Assembly (NCBI RefSeq): GCF_019578655.1
Contig: NC_063260.1
Span: forward strand, 28,916,888 to 28,980,887
Reading direction: 5' to 3'
Source: Ricinus communis
Lineage: Eukaryota > Streptophyta > Magnoliopsida > Malpighiales > Euphorbiaceae
Length of the DNA stretch: 64,000 nucleotides
The translations under genes were made by a program, and so were the position numbers. Below the pieces are notes generated by a model, which saw nothing but the letters and a program-made list of their open reading frames with translations, searched no databases and was not told the origin of the DNA. This document shows positions 13,734 through 25,196 of the stretch, piece after piece (the stretch's first letter is position 1; each line of letters begins with the position of its first letter).

Positions 13734-14979
13734 CTTTCATGTGATAAAGATGGGTAGTTTGTTAAGCTACGTACAACTGGTATACAATCTGTTATGGAGA
13801 AAATTTTCCAGTCCAAAATGATTGTTTCCAAGGCATAGTAGAGATTAACCTCACACCCCCATTATTATTGCTTCAGAAGCAGCCTACAAGGGGCCCATAC
13901 TTATGAACAGTGTTGGGTCCCATGCCTATTGGATATTTTGTTTTTTCTTTTTATTAAATTACAGTCTTTGACCATTCAGTGAAGCTGTGCACGTGAAGCT
14001 CTGGTCTGCTGTTTCTTTCATTAGTACAGATTTATAGAACACAGTTTTTCCTTTTTCATCAACAATATGAGGCTCGTGGCTGCGGCTGCCAAAAACACTA
14101 GACGGTAGCGAAATTGGAGGGTCAACTTCTTCACTGAGCTTAAAATGATGACTATTATTATTATTTCTTTTTCTTTCATTGCCATATGGCTTTAACAAAA
14201 CCCTTAATTTCGTGGCAACAGCGCCATGCACCCTTTTCTTTTCTTTTCTGCCTTTTTTTCATTCATTTTTCTTTTCACCACCTAAACTGATTCGCAATCA
14301 ATCCATTCTTCAAGCAAGTGTATGTATAATATATATACAAATTGAAAAATCCAAGGAACTTTAGCTGACCAAGAAAAGCAAAAACAGAAATATCCAAGAA
14401 AATGACTTTAAATGCCAGATTAACTCACCACCATCATAGCAGAAAAGATTAAATGAGGATAAACATGTTTTATCTTATTATATTCTTAAAGGCTGACTTA
14501 CATGTGCATGTCAAGTGGGTATTTATGACTATTCACCAACTACTGATATTTCTTTAAGAAATTGCCAAATTTTCCATCTGTCCCCAAAACCCAGAATAGA
14601 ACAAAATGAAGTTTCTTTTTCTTTTAAGAAAAAAACAAAGAAAGAAAGAAACAAGAAGAAAATGCTTATATACAATTGATACCAATCAACTGAAAACAAA
14701 ATGCTTTCATCTTGTCAACTGGGCAATCCATTTTCTTGTTATTACAGCTAAAATCTTTGTTGTATATTGGGTATTAGTTGAACAATAGATTCATTCTAAA
14801 CAACCAAACCATGAAGTAAACTTAATTTAGAGACTTGAAAATTCCAAGTTTTTTTCTTTCTTTCTTTTCTAAAATCTTCACCTGGGATCACATACCGACT
14901 ATCCTACCATGTCTTTGAATCTTTAATTATAGTAAGCAAAATGATGAACGAAATGTTAGCATTATTTTAGTTCCATATG
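13734..14979. other. Upstream region of the receptor kinase
   Basis: This stretch presumably holds the kinase promoter and leader. Short open frames occur on both strands (for example minus 14231-13959), but none resembles a known protein and they lack plausible splice partners. Confidence 0.35.
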
Positions 14980-15270
14980 TCAAAAATATTTCCATATACT
15001 AGAGTAAGTTAGGGTGGAAACTAATCCTGAACAGATTTGATCATACTGTTTTGTCATGGCCTTAGACCTAAAACCATTGCTATATAAACTGGGATCCATT
15101 GCCAATTTATGAACATCACCTCGCCTTCCAACCATACTTGCTACTACTACTGCAGACATGGTAGGCCCAAGTCCTGGTGATGAGCTTCTGCAAAACAGTA
15201 CTACTTCTATACTTCTTCGGATTTCTCCAAATGTTTTCCAATGGGTCACGCTCGAACCCTTTACATACAA
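14980..15270 (-). pseudogene. Orphan C-terminal exon of a related LRR-VIII receptor kinase
   Basis: The reading frame at about 15235-15020 matches the end of the kinase domain and the tail of the neighbouring receptor kinase. An IEVVLFCRSSSPGLGPTMS segment corresponds to [19 protein letters not shown] in the intact gene, and DPSLYSNGFRSKA...KQYDQI corresponds to [18 protein letters not shown]. The near-invariant LRPTM motif is changed to LGPTM. No glycine loop, HRD, DFG or LRR exon is recognisable on the minus strand between here and the PPR gene, so this is a lone fragment, probably left after deletion of a tandem duplicate. It lies in the same orientation as the intact kinase, about 1.3 kb upstream of its ATG. 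Confidence 0.75.
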
Positions 15271-17016
15271 ACCCTAAAGATTACAATCTTAACGAAAACA
15301 GCAATTTTTCCAGTAACTCGATAAAATAGCCATACCTAACGCTGTATCAAATTCTTGCACTTTTCTTTGAGTTTGAAGTTTTGAGGCTCAAATGAGTAGT
15401 GGCATTAGTGCCTTTGTTGAACTCGCAAAATTACTTTATTAATTAATTTCAAAATAATTTTATAAAAAGATTACATATCAAATTAAATTAAAGAATAATC
15501 TTATAAAAATATTATTATCAAATTAAATTAAATAATAATAATAATAAATTAAAATAAATCAATCTAGTGATATATTTGATGGAAGAGGGTAGTGTCAAAC
15601 ACTATATCATGGACACCTCAAGATCAATGCCTTCTATTGGAATAATTATAAAATCAAAGTATAAATTTATTAAAATTTAAATTCTAAGAAATTATATTAT
15701 CCACGTAACCTTATCATTTGAGATCAAACCACCATATCCTAATTTTCTTGTTTGGATTTTGACCATCGCAATTTGATTAGTTAACATAAATAATATAAAT
15801 TAGCGAGGGATTTAGATAATAACAAGATCAGTTGATAATCATATTATATATATATATATATATATAAGAGAATATTTTCTTAAATTACTCTCAGAAATGA
15901 CATTTGATTTGATAGAATAAAAGTTTAATTTTATTTCTTTTTAATTTGTTTCAGGAAAAGAAACGAAAGAAATTAAATAGATAGATATAGGAAGACAATG
16001 AAAGGAGTAGAAAATTGTAGAGGAAAGGTCCAAATTTGCCACCTCATGTGCTCAATCCCAATCTAGAATTTTTAATAAATGAGTATTTCTCTATATACTC
16101 TGTTTTCTGGAGGCGCTTTTGTCAATCTTTTGTATTTTGTAGCAGTATCGGCCATTGAAACCCTCAAAGAACTGATGTTGTCATGCAGAATTGGTTTTGG
16201 CGATGTATCCGAAGCAAGCAATTTGGGTTGTCAGACTCGGTACTACGTTTGGTGCAATTCTCTCGCCACGTCTGGTTCAAATGCGACTGTTAGTTATTTT
16301 TTATTTAATAATTATATTAAAATATTTAATAAAAATTCAAAAAAGTAAAACCGATAGTTGATTTAATTTTAATTAGCTATAAAACAGTTACTAATTTATA
16401 ATTTATATTCTAATCATTAAATTGTATTTGTTGAGCTTTGTAGGACAGAAACTTATAAAACACTTCTTGGTTGGCACTTAGGCTCAATTGAGGATGCATT
16501 TCTTTTGGTAATTCTTAAACTCTTTGCATCTAGCGGGTGGAGACAACTCGTCTAAATTGCTTTAAATTTACAATGAACTTAAAAACCTTGCTGTTGAATT
16601 GCTTTTTAGATATTATGCTTTTATATTACAAAGTTTAGGAGCTGACAAAGGAAAAAAGGTTTCAATTTGAAGGAAGAAGAAGAAGAAGAGAGAGTAGTAA
16701 TGTTTGTGGGCCCAATAAAAACCTCCAACTCAGCAAATTTAAACGGAAGTTAACGTTTAAGGTTTTGGCGTTATAAGAAGTGCTTAAACGAACTGATTTT
16801 TTTCCCTTTCAAAAAGAAAAAATGAACTGATCATCTAGTGCTAAGGTTATCTTCGGGCTAAAAAATACATGAGGGCCCAAGGTGACAGAATGGACAAATT
16901 TGGACCTTTTCTAAAAAATTGTAATTATGCAATTGTATACTCCTCCAATCCAATACGTCCATCTACAGTTAAGACTCTGATTCTCTAAACTACTGTCATT
17001 CCCGCCAGCAAAAGAA
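15271..17016. other. AT-rich spacer upstream of the PPR gene
   Basis: This is mostly AT-rich DNA with a (TA)n tract at about 15845-15866 and a GAA-rich run near 16673-16690. A plus-strand open frame at 16079-16348 resembles no family I know and ends in low-complexity AT sequence. I see no gene. Confidence 0.4.
15845..15866. repeat. (TA)n microsatellite
   Basis: About eleven uninterrupted TA units lie in an AT-rich spacer. Confidence 0.8.
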
Positions 17017-18840
17017 ATGAATAAAATGACTGTTAATTTCTCCAGATCATCCCTTGCTCTCAACAAGTTCATCAAATCCCAGAAAAACCTCTCTGAACCA
17101 TCACCAAAATTGTTTCCTAATGATCCCAAACCAACCCAGATAACACCTACACTGGACCCAAAAGTGCTTGTGCTAGATCTTAACCATCAGCTTTTGCAAA
17201 AATTAGAACTTTCTTGCATTAATATTAAACAATTCAATCAAATCCATACTCAACTTATAGTTTTGGGCCTCTTTCAACACCCTCTTGCTGCTGGTCGCTA
17301 CATAAAGAAGCTTTGCAACACTTATTTCAATTTACTTTCTCATTGTGTTTATTTGTATGATTACATTGAACAGCCTGATGCTTTTATCTGTAATACTATA
17401 ATCAGATGTTTTGTGAGTTTAAATAACGACCCTTTTGGTGCTTTGAGATTTTACTATGATAAAATGATTGCTAAGTGGGTTTTGCCTAATCGTTACACAT
17501 TTCCACTTCTTGTTAAGGTTTGTGCTGATATTGGGTCTTTGAAAGAAGGCCAAAAGGCTCATGCTTGTGTAGTGAAATTTGGGTTTGAGTTTGATGCTTA
17601 TGTTAGGAACTCTCTTTTGCATATGTACTCTGCTTGTGGGAGGGTTTTGGATGCACGTCTGTTGTTTGAGAGCGGATTTGTGTTGGATTTGGTTAGTTGG
17701 AATTCTATGATTATTGGGTATGTGAAGAATGGAGATATTGGTCTTGCACGTGAGCTTTTCGATGAGATGCCTGAGAGAGATGCTTTCAGTTGGAACTCAA
17801 TGATTTCTGGGTATGTTGGGGCAGGAGACGTGGAGGCTGCCAAAAAACTGTTTGATAATATGCCATCTAGAGATGTTGTATCTTGGAATTGTATGATTGA
17901 TGGATATGCCAAGATAAGAAATGTTTCAGTGGCTCGTTGGTTATTCAATCAGATGCCGTTCAGGAATATTGTTTCTTGGAATATCATGTTGGCTCTATAT
18001 TTGAAATGCAAGAATTATGGTGAATGCTTGAAACTGTTTGATAGGATGATAGAAGAAAGAGAGTTAAGGCCAAATAAGGCTTCTCTTATGAGTGTTTTGA
18101 CTGCATGTGCGAATTTTAGAAGGCTTGATCTGGGCAAATGGATCCACTCTTATATTAAAGATAATGAGGTTGAATCTGATGAGTTACTTTCAACTGCTCT
18201 ATTGACAATGTACGCAAAATGTGGAATGATGGATTTTGCTCGACATATTTTTACTAAGATGCCTCACAAAAGTGTTGTATCATGGAATTCTATGATCATG
18301 GGATATGCTATAAATGGACATGCAGAGAAAGCCCTGGAGACGTTCTTGGAGATGGAGAAGAGTAGTATGATGCCAAATGCAGCTACTTTTGTGAGTGTTT
18401 TATCTGCTTGTTCACATGCAGAACTACTCTTAGAGGGTTGGTGGTACTTTGATCTAATGCAAAGAAAATATAAGATTGAACCAAAGGTTGAGCACTGTGG
18501 TTGCATGGTTGATCTCCTTAGACAAGCCGGTATGGAGGAACAGCTGGAAGAACTTCTAAGAGAAGTGCACTTGGGGACAGAACATACTTTATTTGAAGCT
18601 TTTCTATGTGCTTGTAAAACATGCAAATATCCAGAGCTTGGAGAGAGTGTGGCGAAGCTACTAATCAAGATGTATCCACAGGATATTACGCCCCATGTGC
18701 TGTTATCAAACATATATGCTGGTGCAGGAAAGTGGGATGAAGTAGAAAAAATGAGAAAGATAATAAATAAAAAAGGATTAGGAAAAGAAATTTTATCTAC
18801 CCTGATTAACCTTGGAGAGTTTGGTCAGAAGCTGTCCTAG
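17017..18840 (+). CDS. Pentatricopeptide repeat protein, PLS class with E domain, intronless
   Basis: Single exon of 607 aa plus TAG. Tandem PPR motifs run from about residue 80 to 530, with typical helix pairs such as DLVSWNSMIIGYVKNGDIGL, DAFSWNSMISGYVGAGDVEA and DVVSWNCMIDGYAK. The alternating P, L and S motif lengths are typical of the plant-specific PLS class. These proteins bind single-stranded organellar RNA, one base per repeat, usually for C-to-U editing. The C-terminus holds an E-like domain (VLLSNIYAGAGKWDEVEKMR) and then stops; there is no DYW deaminase domain, so an editing role would need a partner in trans. The N-terminus is rich in Ser, Lys and Asn and could be a targeting peptide (inferred). 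A second Met follows at codon 4; the first was kept. Its 3' third was copied in a tandem duplication (fragment at 22985-23470). I cannot assign an Arabidopsis orthologue with confidence. Confidence 0.92.
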   Translation: MNKMTVNFSRSSLALNKFIKSQKNLSEPSPKLFPNDPKPTQITPTLDPKVLVLDLNHQLLQKLELSCINIKQFNQIHTQLIVLGLFQHPLAAGRYIKKLCNTYFNLLSHCVYLYDYIEQPDAFICNTIIRCFVSLNNDPFGALRFYYDKMIAKWVLPNRYTFPLLVKVCADIGSLKEGQKAHACVVKFGFEFDAYVRNSLLHMYSACGRVLDARLLFESGFVLDLVSWNSMIIGYVKNGDIGLARELFDEMPERDAFSWNSMISGYVGAGDVEAAKKLFDNMPSRDVVSWNCMIDGYAKIRNVSVARWLFNQMPFRNIVSWNIMLALYLKCKNYGECLKLFDRMIEERELRPNKASLMSVLTACANFRRLDLGKWIHSYIKDNEVESDELLSTALLTMYAKCGMMDFARHIFTKMPHKSVVSWNSMIMGYAINGHAEKALETFLEMEKSSMMPNAATFVSVLSACSHAELLLEGWWYFDLMQRKYKIEPKVEHCGCMVDLLRQAGMEEQLEELLREVHLGTEHTLFEAFLCACKTCKYPELGESVAKLLIKMYPQDITPHVLLSNIYAGAGKWDEVEKMRKIINKKGLGKEILSTLINLGEFGQKLS

Positions 18841-20430
18841 AAGACAGTTTGCGAACAAACAACATTTTTGGATGTGTGTAAACAGTGGACAGAGTCCAAG
18901 TACGGTAACACTATGTAACATACAAAGGTTAGTAATCTAATTACAAATTGTTAGATGAGGCTGTATTAATTTTTGTTAGATGAGGCTGACATGAAAAATG
19001 ACGTTGTCATATTGGTTCAGCATCTCAATTTTGAAAAGGTCATATGGTATATATACCTGATTACTCAAAATAGATGTTTCTGTTGTAATCATGCTTTTGG
19101 TCCTTCAATTATTGAAATAAGACAAAGATGAGAACTTTCCACATGGATTCCCAAGATTTATATACTGCTGGATATGAAGAGATAAGAGAGTAATTGCTGG
19201 AAACGCAAAAATACCTCATTCTTTTTATTTTCTTTTCTATATCCCTTGTGTTTGGCCAGTCATAGTCACGGTGATAATCTATACCTTCTGCTCTTAATTT
19301 GATAGTAATAGCAAGGTGGCAGTACCAAGCAGGCATAGCCTGGTCAGTGCACTGAAGAGAACTTCAGGTGGGTGTCCTGAGTTTAATACATGCCTTGTAC
19401 TCTGAAATTATGAACGGAGAATTGGTCTATATTCCCAGTCAGTTTAAGAGGTCATCAGCTGAATTTCTGTTTATGAACTAAGTGATATTTGCCTTTCAGA
19501 AAACAAAAGGAACTATAGATTCAATTCAACATGTGAAGCTGGGCTCTGTTTAGGAAGATGTTTCCACTGTCAATTTAGTTTGTTTAGGTATTATTTGCTC
19601 TGTTCAGTAGTTCGTATCGATGTTGAGAACAACCTACATGTATTCAAAACATTATTGGTACATTTATTGATTATGCACTAAAGAATGTCCAACTAGAAAG
19701 GTTATCTAAAGAAACAAAGTTGAAAATATATGAGATTTTGCAAAGATATGGTATTGCCAAAATCTGTTTTAGTAAAAAAGAAAGGAAATCCTTATTTCAA
19801 AGGAATTGAAGTATGGATCTATGTGTTGTTAGGTAGATATTAGTAGTTGACAAGGACTCTTTCTCATGCTTTGAAAAGGGTCTGCTTGAACAAAAGTAAT
19901 TGTGAGAAAATTAGGAGAAATTCTTACATAATTTTCTTTTATCATATCATCTCTACACATTCAATAAAAATAAACCATTTAATTTTATGATGTTATACAT
20001 ATATATTAGAGAAGATATTTAAAATTAATTACCTTCAAGTGATGTGGTTTATTTTTACTGAACCTGTTTATCTAAGAATTTTTGAAAAAGTAAAGAGTGA
20101 GAGTACCGAAAATGAACAAAAGAAAGAAGAAAACTCTCATTCTCCTACAGCCAAGTACGCTCCTTTCCCGCTGTGGTCAGTGATGTTGACAAGTAAATAG
20201 ACATTCTTTTAAATATAGGGAGGAAATAAATGATGTACAGACTCAAATTTTGTTAAAGATATTGGAATTATTCTTGTCAACATTGAAATGATTACATTCA
20301 TGAACTTTTCTTATTAAACCCTATCCCCCCATAAACAATAAAAATAAGATAAACATATTGAGGAACTACACATAAGAATTTATAGGGACTTGTTTGTATT
20401 GTAAAAAATCTGACTTGGTCCATCATATGA
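18841..20430. other. Spacer between the convergent PPR and expansin-like genes
   Basis: No coding sequence is recognised. Its right part is clearly similar to the DNA just downstream of the second expansin-like gene (compare about 20270-20330 with 25070-25130), as expected from the tandem duplication. Confidence 0.45.
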
Positions 20431-21804
20431 CTATACATTCACTTGTACCCCTGTATCATATGTTTCTCCAGCTTTCCAATCTTGGGGTATGTTGTTGACA
20501 GGAACAACCCATGTCTCATCTCCATCCTCACCACTGAATAGCATCCTCAGTGACAATGGTCCGCTTGGGGGAGATGTAGTTGTCCACACTGCTCCATAAC
20601 TCCGGTCCAAAAGCTTGCAGACAAAATTTTGAGTCTGCATATAACAATTAGTTATATATGTTAACAACACTTTATGTTATTATTATCATTATTATTACGT
20701 ACAGTTTTCCTGTGACTAATCAAATTTATGTTACAGAAATTGTATAATAATACCTCGCATAGCTGCACAGCAGTAATATCCTGCTTCCCTTGTTGAAACC
20801 AGATGACGAAAGCCAAGTAATAAGGATAGTTGCTATTCTCATCAATTTTTATTGTTATATTCTTGTTAGGATAGCTGCATGAAACACTGCAAAGATGAGG
20901 CAACAAAAGAATTGAATTAGTGCATGGAATTACTTGATAAACCTTACTCGCAGAATACAGAATTATACTTATGTTTCTTAATATGCAGAACTATGGAATA
21001 GTAATCTCTATATTTGAGCTTTCTCCTATAGCTTTATCTTTTGCATTTTTAGATTATGTAGCATAGCTTACTGCTACACCAAATTGGACCCTGATGTGCA
21101 TAATGCCATGCTATTTATATATATATATATATACTATGCATACTGACTTCTCACCGTCTATATTCAACATCAACTACTCCAAGTGATAAGAGTGATGCAG
21201 CTGCATCTGTTGTTTGAGCCATCCGACCAAAGGCTCGTCTGCTGAGAATAAAGTCAGCGTTACCACTAGAGCCTTGGTCAGTAATTGTAATAACTACTCC
21301 TTTGTCTGTGCAATAATTACTGTTGATGCACCTCACCTGGTGATAAGCAGAAAAAAAAATATCATTATGTATAGCTTGTATTTAGCTTGTAAGATTACTG
21401 ATAACACATTAGCCAGGCGCCTTTTCACTCCGACACAAGACTGCGATGCTTTGATACCTGATAGCAGGAGCCACATCCTACACCATCACGGTAGAGGTTC
21501 GATGCAGCTGATACATCTCCACCATTTATTGTTGCTCCAAATGAACCAAATCCACAAGCACCTCCTAAAAATTCATGTAAAAAGATTGTAAGTCCACATG
21601 CTTTGCACTAGATAAACTATCAAAGCACATCTCTTTTTCTTTCTACTAAAACTTCTTACTGTCTGTTCCTTGTTCATCAGAATTTGGATAGTAGGCCGCT
21701 TGAGAATGAGTGAAACAGTCACTACATGTTGCAGCCTCTGCTAAAGTCTGCAGAAAGAGCAAAGTTGCAAAAAGAAGCAAGAGAGGCCGAAGAGAGGGAG
21801 CCAT
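20431..21804 (-). CDS. EXLB1: Expansin-like B protein, tandem copy A, 5 exons
   Basis: Secreted cell-wall protein of the expansin-like B family. Exons: 21804-21660, 21564-21458, 21336-21155, 20886-20754 and 20634-20431, total 771 nt, 256 aa plus stop. A signal peptide ([20 protein letters not shown], cleaved near AEA) precedes a six-stranded barrel (DPBB, expansin domain 1) with [19 protein letters not shown] and [10 protein letters not shown]-terminal grass-pollen-allergen-like CBM63 domain follows, ending YDTGVQVNV. The HFD motif of true expansins is absent; the aligned site reads DFILS, as in other expansin-like proteins, so wall-loosening activity cannot be assumed. Exon lengths are identical, exon for exon, to copy B. 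The listed start is the ATG followed by the signal peptide; an upstream in-frame ATG at 21861 is less likely. Confidence 0.93.
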
Positions 21805-22984
21805 TATTTGATATTCGGAGCAAAGAGAATGAAAGGAAAGAAGGTGAGTTTGGCAGTGCATGAAATGAATGAGGTTTGCAGTATTTATAGCAAAGCAAAT
21901 AGTTCAGCTTCTTTAGTTTGGTAAACCTTTCCAAGTTTGAAATTCTGGTAAATATTATTTTTTTAACGGAATGGGTTCTGTTATGATTGTTCTCAAGCTA
22001 CCTTCTTAGACTTGGAATATTTACTCGTTTTAGAAAAAACGCTTTATAATTTTCAAATCCTACTGCAGCTTACTTTCCTTGTTAAAGTCTTTGATACTAA
22101 CAAAAGTCATTAGTAAATGCAGATTTGGCGTGAACTGTTTAGTATTTACTTTGTAGAAATATTCCCCTCCTTTTTCCTTCCCTCTATTCAGGTGTTTCTG
22201 ATAGTGGCTTATTATGCTTTAACTCATAGTTTTCTTCAGTTTTTGTTTAATGTCCTTATCAAAATCACTGTAGATATATGAATAGAATGTGAAATTGCAT
22301 GCCAGAGAGAGAGATTAATTGTATGTAGGCTGAATATTTAAAGCAAAGATTGAATAGATTAAAACAACTTGGCTTCAGTTAGGTGATTTTGCACTAAAGA
22401 GCCCTTGGGGTTAGGCATCTTTTGATGTTCTCACTAGTTTTTTATCACATGACCTTTTGATTTCTTCTAGTCAGACTCAGAAGGTGTAAGGAAAACTGAA
22501 AGGGTCGTGTTGGATTTTCAGGAAAGTTTAACAAATAACAAACTTTATTGAGGTCCATTGAGGGGGACTCCAGCATTTGACAAAATTGCTTGAAAACATA
22601 GGTGGATGCAGTGCTATCTTATAGAAGCCAATATTCAAAGTTATGCCAACGATATAATAATACAATGTTATAGAAGTCAATTCATCTGTTCATTCTTTCA
22701 AAATCCATTTATACATGCCCTCAGTTTTATTCATGCATTCTGTTATTTTGCTTGCTTCTCAAGCTCAGGAATTTCACCAAAAGGTGGCTGGACATTTTAT
22801 TGACAGGCTCAAGCAGACAGGCAAACAGCTTGCCGACAAAGACTGCCACAAAGGGAGTCCATTATTTGAACACATCAGCCATGACCTGGAAACCATTAGT
22901 GATCTGTGGTCCCTACTTGTATTGATGTATTCTCCAGGTGAAGTAACGGAAGGAAATAATCTTGCATATTCAAAGGCTTAAAAG
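21805..22984. other. Upstream region of expansin-like copy A, part of the duplicated block
   Basis: This is probably the promoter of copy A. Segments near 22280-22470 resemble 27170-27370 upstream of copy B (shared AAACAACTTGGCTT and GGTTAGGCATCT). The piece at about 22868-22930 resembles 28060-28125 (shared ACACATCAGCCATGAC, then GGAAACCATT). A plus-strand open frame at 22715-22981 spans part of this but resembles nothing known and is disrupted in the second copy, so it is not called a gene. Confidence 0.5.
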
Positions 22985-23470
22985 ACAAATATGCTGTCGA
23001 TTTCATGTACATGCAGAAATGATTTGAAGCGTTGGTGTTGCTTTCATCTAATGTTAAGAAGATACAACATCGAACAAGTGCATGGTTAATCTGCTTAGCC
23101 AGGTTGGATGATGGAACAATCAGAAGAAGTTATGCATTTTTAAGGCAGAATCTACTTTATTTGAAGCCTTAATTATGCTTGAGAGATTTTTATTTTTTTC
23201 AGAAAACCCATTTATATTCAGAGTTGGAAGACTGTGACCAAGAAACTTAGGGAGCTACTATTCAAAGTTTATGAGCCCTAAATGTCGTTGTCAAAACATG
23301 TATCTGCTGCAAGAAATTAAGCTGGTGCAGAAAATGAATCAACTTGTAGCTGTTTGCATTCAAAAGGATTGCAAGAGAAGATGGTAAATTATAGGAAGGT
23401 TTTGGAATCAAAGGTGGTGTGCGGAATTTTTGTGGACATGATAAAGGTTGGTACATGCAGTTGTAATTTT
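22985..23470 (+). pseudogene. Broken 3' fragment of the PPR gene, made by tandem duplication
   Basis: The sequence aligns by eye with the last third of the intact PPR gene, starting at a point equivalent to about 18385. Clear matches are ACATGCAGAA (23014 region), TGCATGGTTAATCTGCTTAG against TGCATGGTTGATCTCCTTAG, ACTTTATTTGAAGC, and the LLSNIYAGAG region, which here reads TTGTCAAAACATGTATCTGC. Several small indels and stops break the frame. There is no promoter-proximal or N-terminal PPR sequence in front of it, so it cannot make a PPR protein. It lies in the same orientation as the parent and in the same position relative to the expansin-like gene. Confidence 0.8.
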
Positions 23471-23803
23471 TTGGAATAGGGTTTTCAATTGAAGTTTTAG
23501 TTTATGATAAACCCACTGAAACGAAGAATGGGCGTGGCATGTGACTTCAACTTCATGTTCTTTCAAATCTTAATCTCAAAATGAGCTACATGTTTTATAC
23601 CAGATTTTTGTTTTTTGTCAGATTAAACCAAATTGCATTATTCCCATTTTCCATTTAGGCAAACAAGACAAAGAATCAGGACAGACCATCAGTTCTTCTT
23701 TACAAGTAATTACAAGTTCCAAGAACTAAAACTTCAATCTCTGCTTCTGCTTTCGTGAGTACAAAAACGCAACATCATACCTGTTACGCATGTCAAAGGC
23801 TGC

Positions 23804-24131
23804 CAAGGATGGTAATTGACATCTAGGATATTAGAATCCTACTCTAAATGGGAAGTTTCTATAAGAGTCAATTATAAAGGTTTCCTAGATTAGAAGAACT
23901 TATAATTAGGAAGTTTTCATAAGACTAAATTATAGCTTTCCTACTTCTATGTAACAAGCCAGTCCTATTTAAAGGATGTAAGAAATAAAAGGGAGACAAG
24001 CAGAACTTTACCCAAACTTTAGAGATCAGCAACTCTCTGTCTCAAACGAGTTCCAAGAGAATAGGTCGAACGAGGAATAAGAACAAAGGAAAAGCCATAC
24101 AAGATTTTCCGTTCAATTGCCCCGTGACACG
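23804..24131 (+). mobile_element. LTR-like fragment
   Basis: This block differs from its surroundings. It has paired AT-rich motifs (GACATCTAGGATATTAGAA, then GGTTTCCTAGATTAGAAGAA), a TATTTAAAGG box, an AATAAAA signal about 30 bases later and a TG...CA-like frame ending CCCCGTGACA. That order resembles U3-R-U5 of a plant LTR retrotransposon. No gag, pol, primer-binding site or clear target-site duplication is seen, so it is a solo or truncated LTR at best. Its ends are approximate. Confidence 0.45.
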
Positions 24132-24219
24132 ATCCTTATCTCGCAGTCATAACAATACCATTCCTAAAACTACGGAAGATCTCATCAGGATTGGGGGTGG
24201 CTTTTACCTGAATTTCTCA

Positions 24220-24500
24220 ATGCCCTGGCAGAGCATTTCTTTGAGTGGCACAGGCAGACGGCACCTTATCTGCAATTAGAAAACAGATGGGGGATATCCT
24301 CAGTATCATGACCACATAAGACACAAGTAATATCATGGACCGCCCTCCAGCTAAAAACAACGGACCGCCCCCCAATTAAACAATTTTGCTTTTATAACTA
24401 CCTCTGAATTGCTAACCAGCAGATAAAACTGCATGAAAGGAGCTTCTGTTGGAACTGCAGTGTCTGGACTTGCCAACCAATATACTTCACTGTTTTACTA
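24220..24500 (-). mobile_element. LINE retrotransposon remnant with zf-RVT motif
   Basis: On the minus strand, 24334-24272 reads C-V-L-C-G-H-D-T-E-D-I-P-H-L-F and then S-N-C. This is the C-x2-C ... H-x4-C zinc-binding signature (zf-RVT) found behind the reverse transcriptase of plant LINEs. A WRAV segment lies just before it. The flanking frame is broken and no reverse transcriptase core is recognisable, so this is a dead fragment. It lies inside the second block of the tandem duplication and has no counterpart in the first, so it probably inserted after the duplication. Confidence 0.65.
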
Positions 24501-25196
24501 TCTTCCAGTCCCCCTTTACTTGGCCTGTCTTGCTAGTTAGTACTTGTGCAGGAAGCTCTGTAATTTGACAGATACATTGCCGTGGATGTTCACAATTTGT
24601 TCAAGAACCCACCAACTTTTTCATAGCTACTTGGATAGGATGACACAAAACTTTTTGAGTTTTAGATATAATATCTATCTGTAAGTTTGTGCTCGCATCA
24701 TCTTTGTATTTCTACTATTGATTTTGCATATTTAAAACTGGTATCAGTTTTATAATTCTTGAGTAGGTAGAACAGGAAAGTTGTGAAAGTTCAGCTGTTA
24801 CTGTCACATTTATGAAAACAAATAGGGTTTTCTTTTGTCTCTTCAATATTTTATAGTGCCAAGACCTTGGCATTGCCAAGTGTGATCAATACGTGTCACA
24901 ATGTTATAAATTTTCAAAAATATTTTGTTCCCAAGTCCTTGGTTATCCACTAAAGGATGCTGAATTGTCAAGTATTTCTGAAGTTGACATTTAGGCAGAC
25001 ATATTCTGCTTAAAGTTTAGGGAAAAAGTAAGAGAGATGGAAGTCTTTTAGCATTACTTGTACAGGTCAAAATTGAAATCATCACTCCTTCATGAACTTT
25101 TGCTATTAAACTTTGTCCCCATCCTGAGACGGAGAAAGCATATACAGAGATAAATAAAATGAAACATCTTGAAATAGCAAGAGATAAATATGATGA

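Noticed and set aside
13959..14231. 90-codon minus-strand open frame upstream of the receptor kinase
   Set aside because: Low-complexity Asn run, no domain and no splice partners; probably chance or leader DNA.
16079..16348. 89-codon plus-strand open frame
   Set aside because: No recognisable domain, and it ends in AT-rich low-complexity sequence.
18264..18713. 149-codon minus-strand open frame
   Set aside because: Antisense shadow of the PPR coding sequence, with no similarity of its own.
22715..22981. 88-codon plus-strand open frame between the expansin copies
   Set aside because: It resembles no family, and the copy of this stretch near 28.06-28.13 kb does not keep the frame. Treated as duplicated non-coding DNA.
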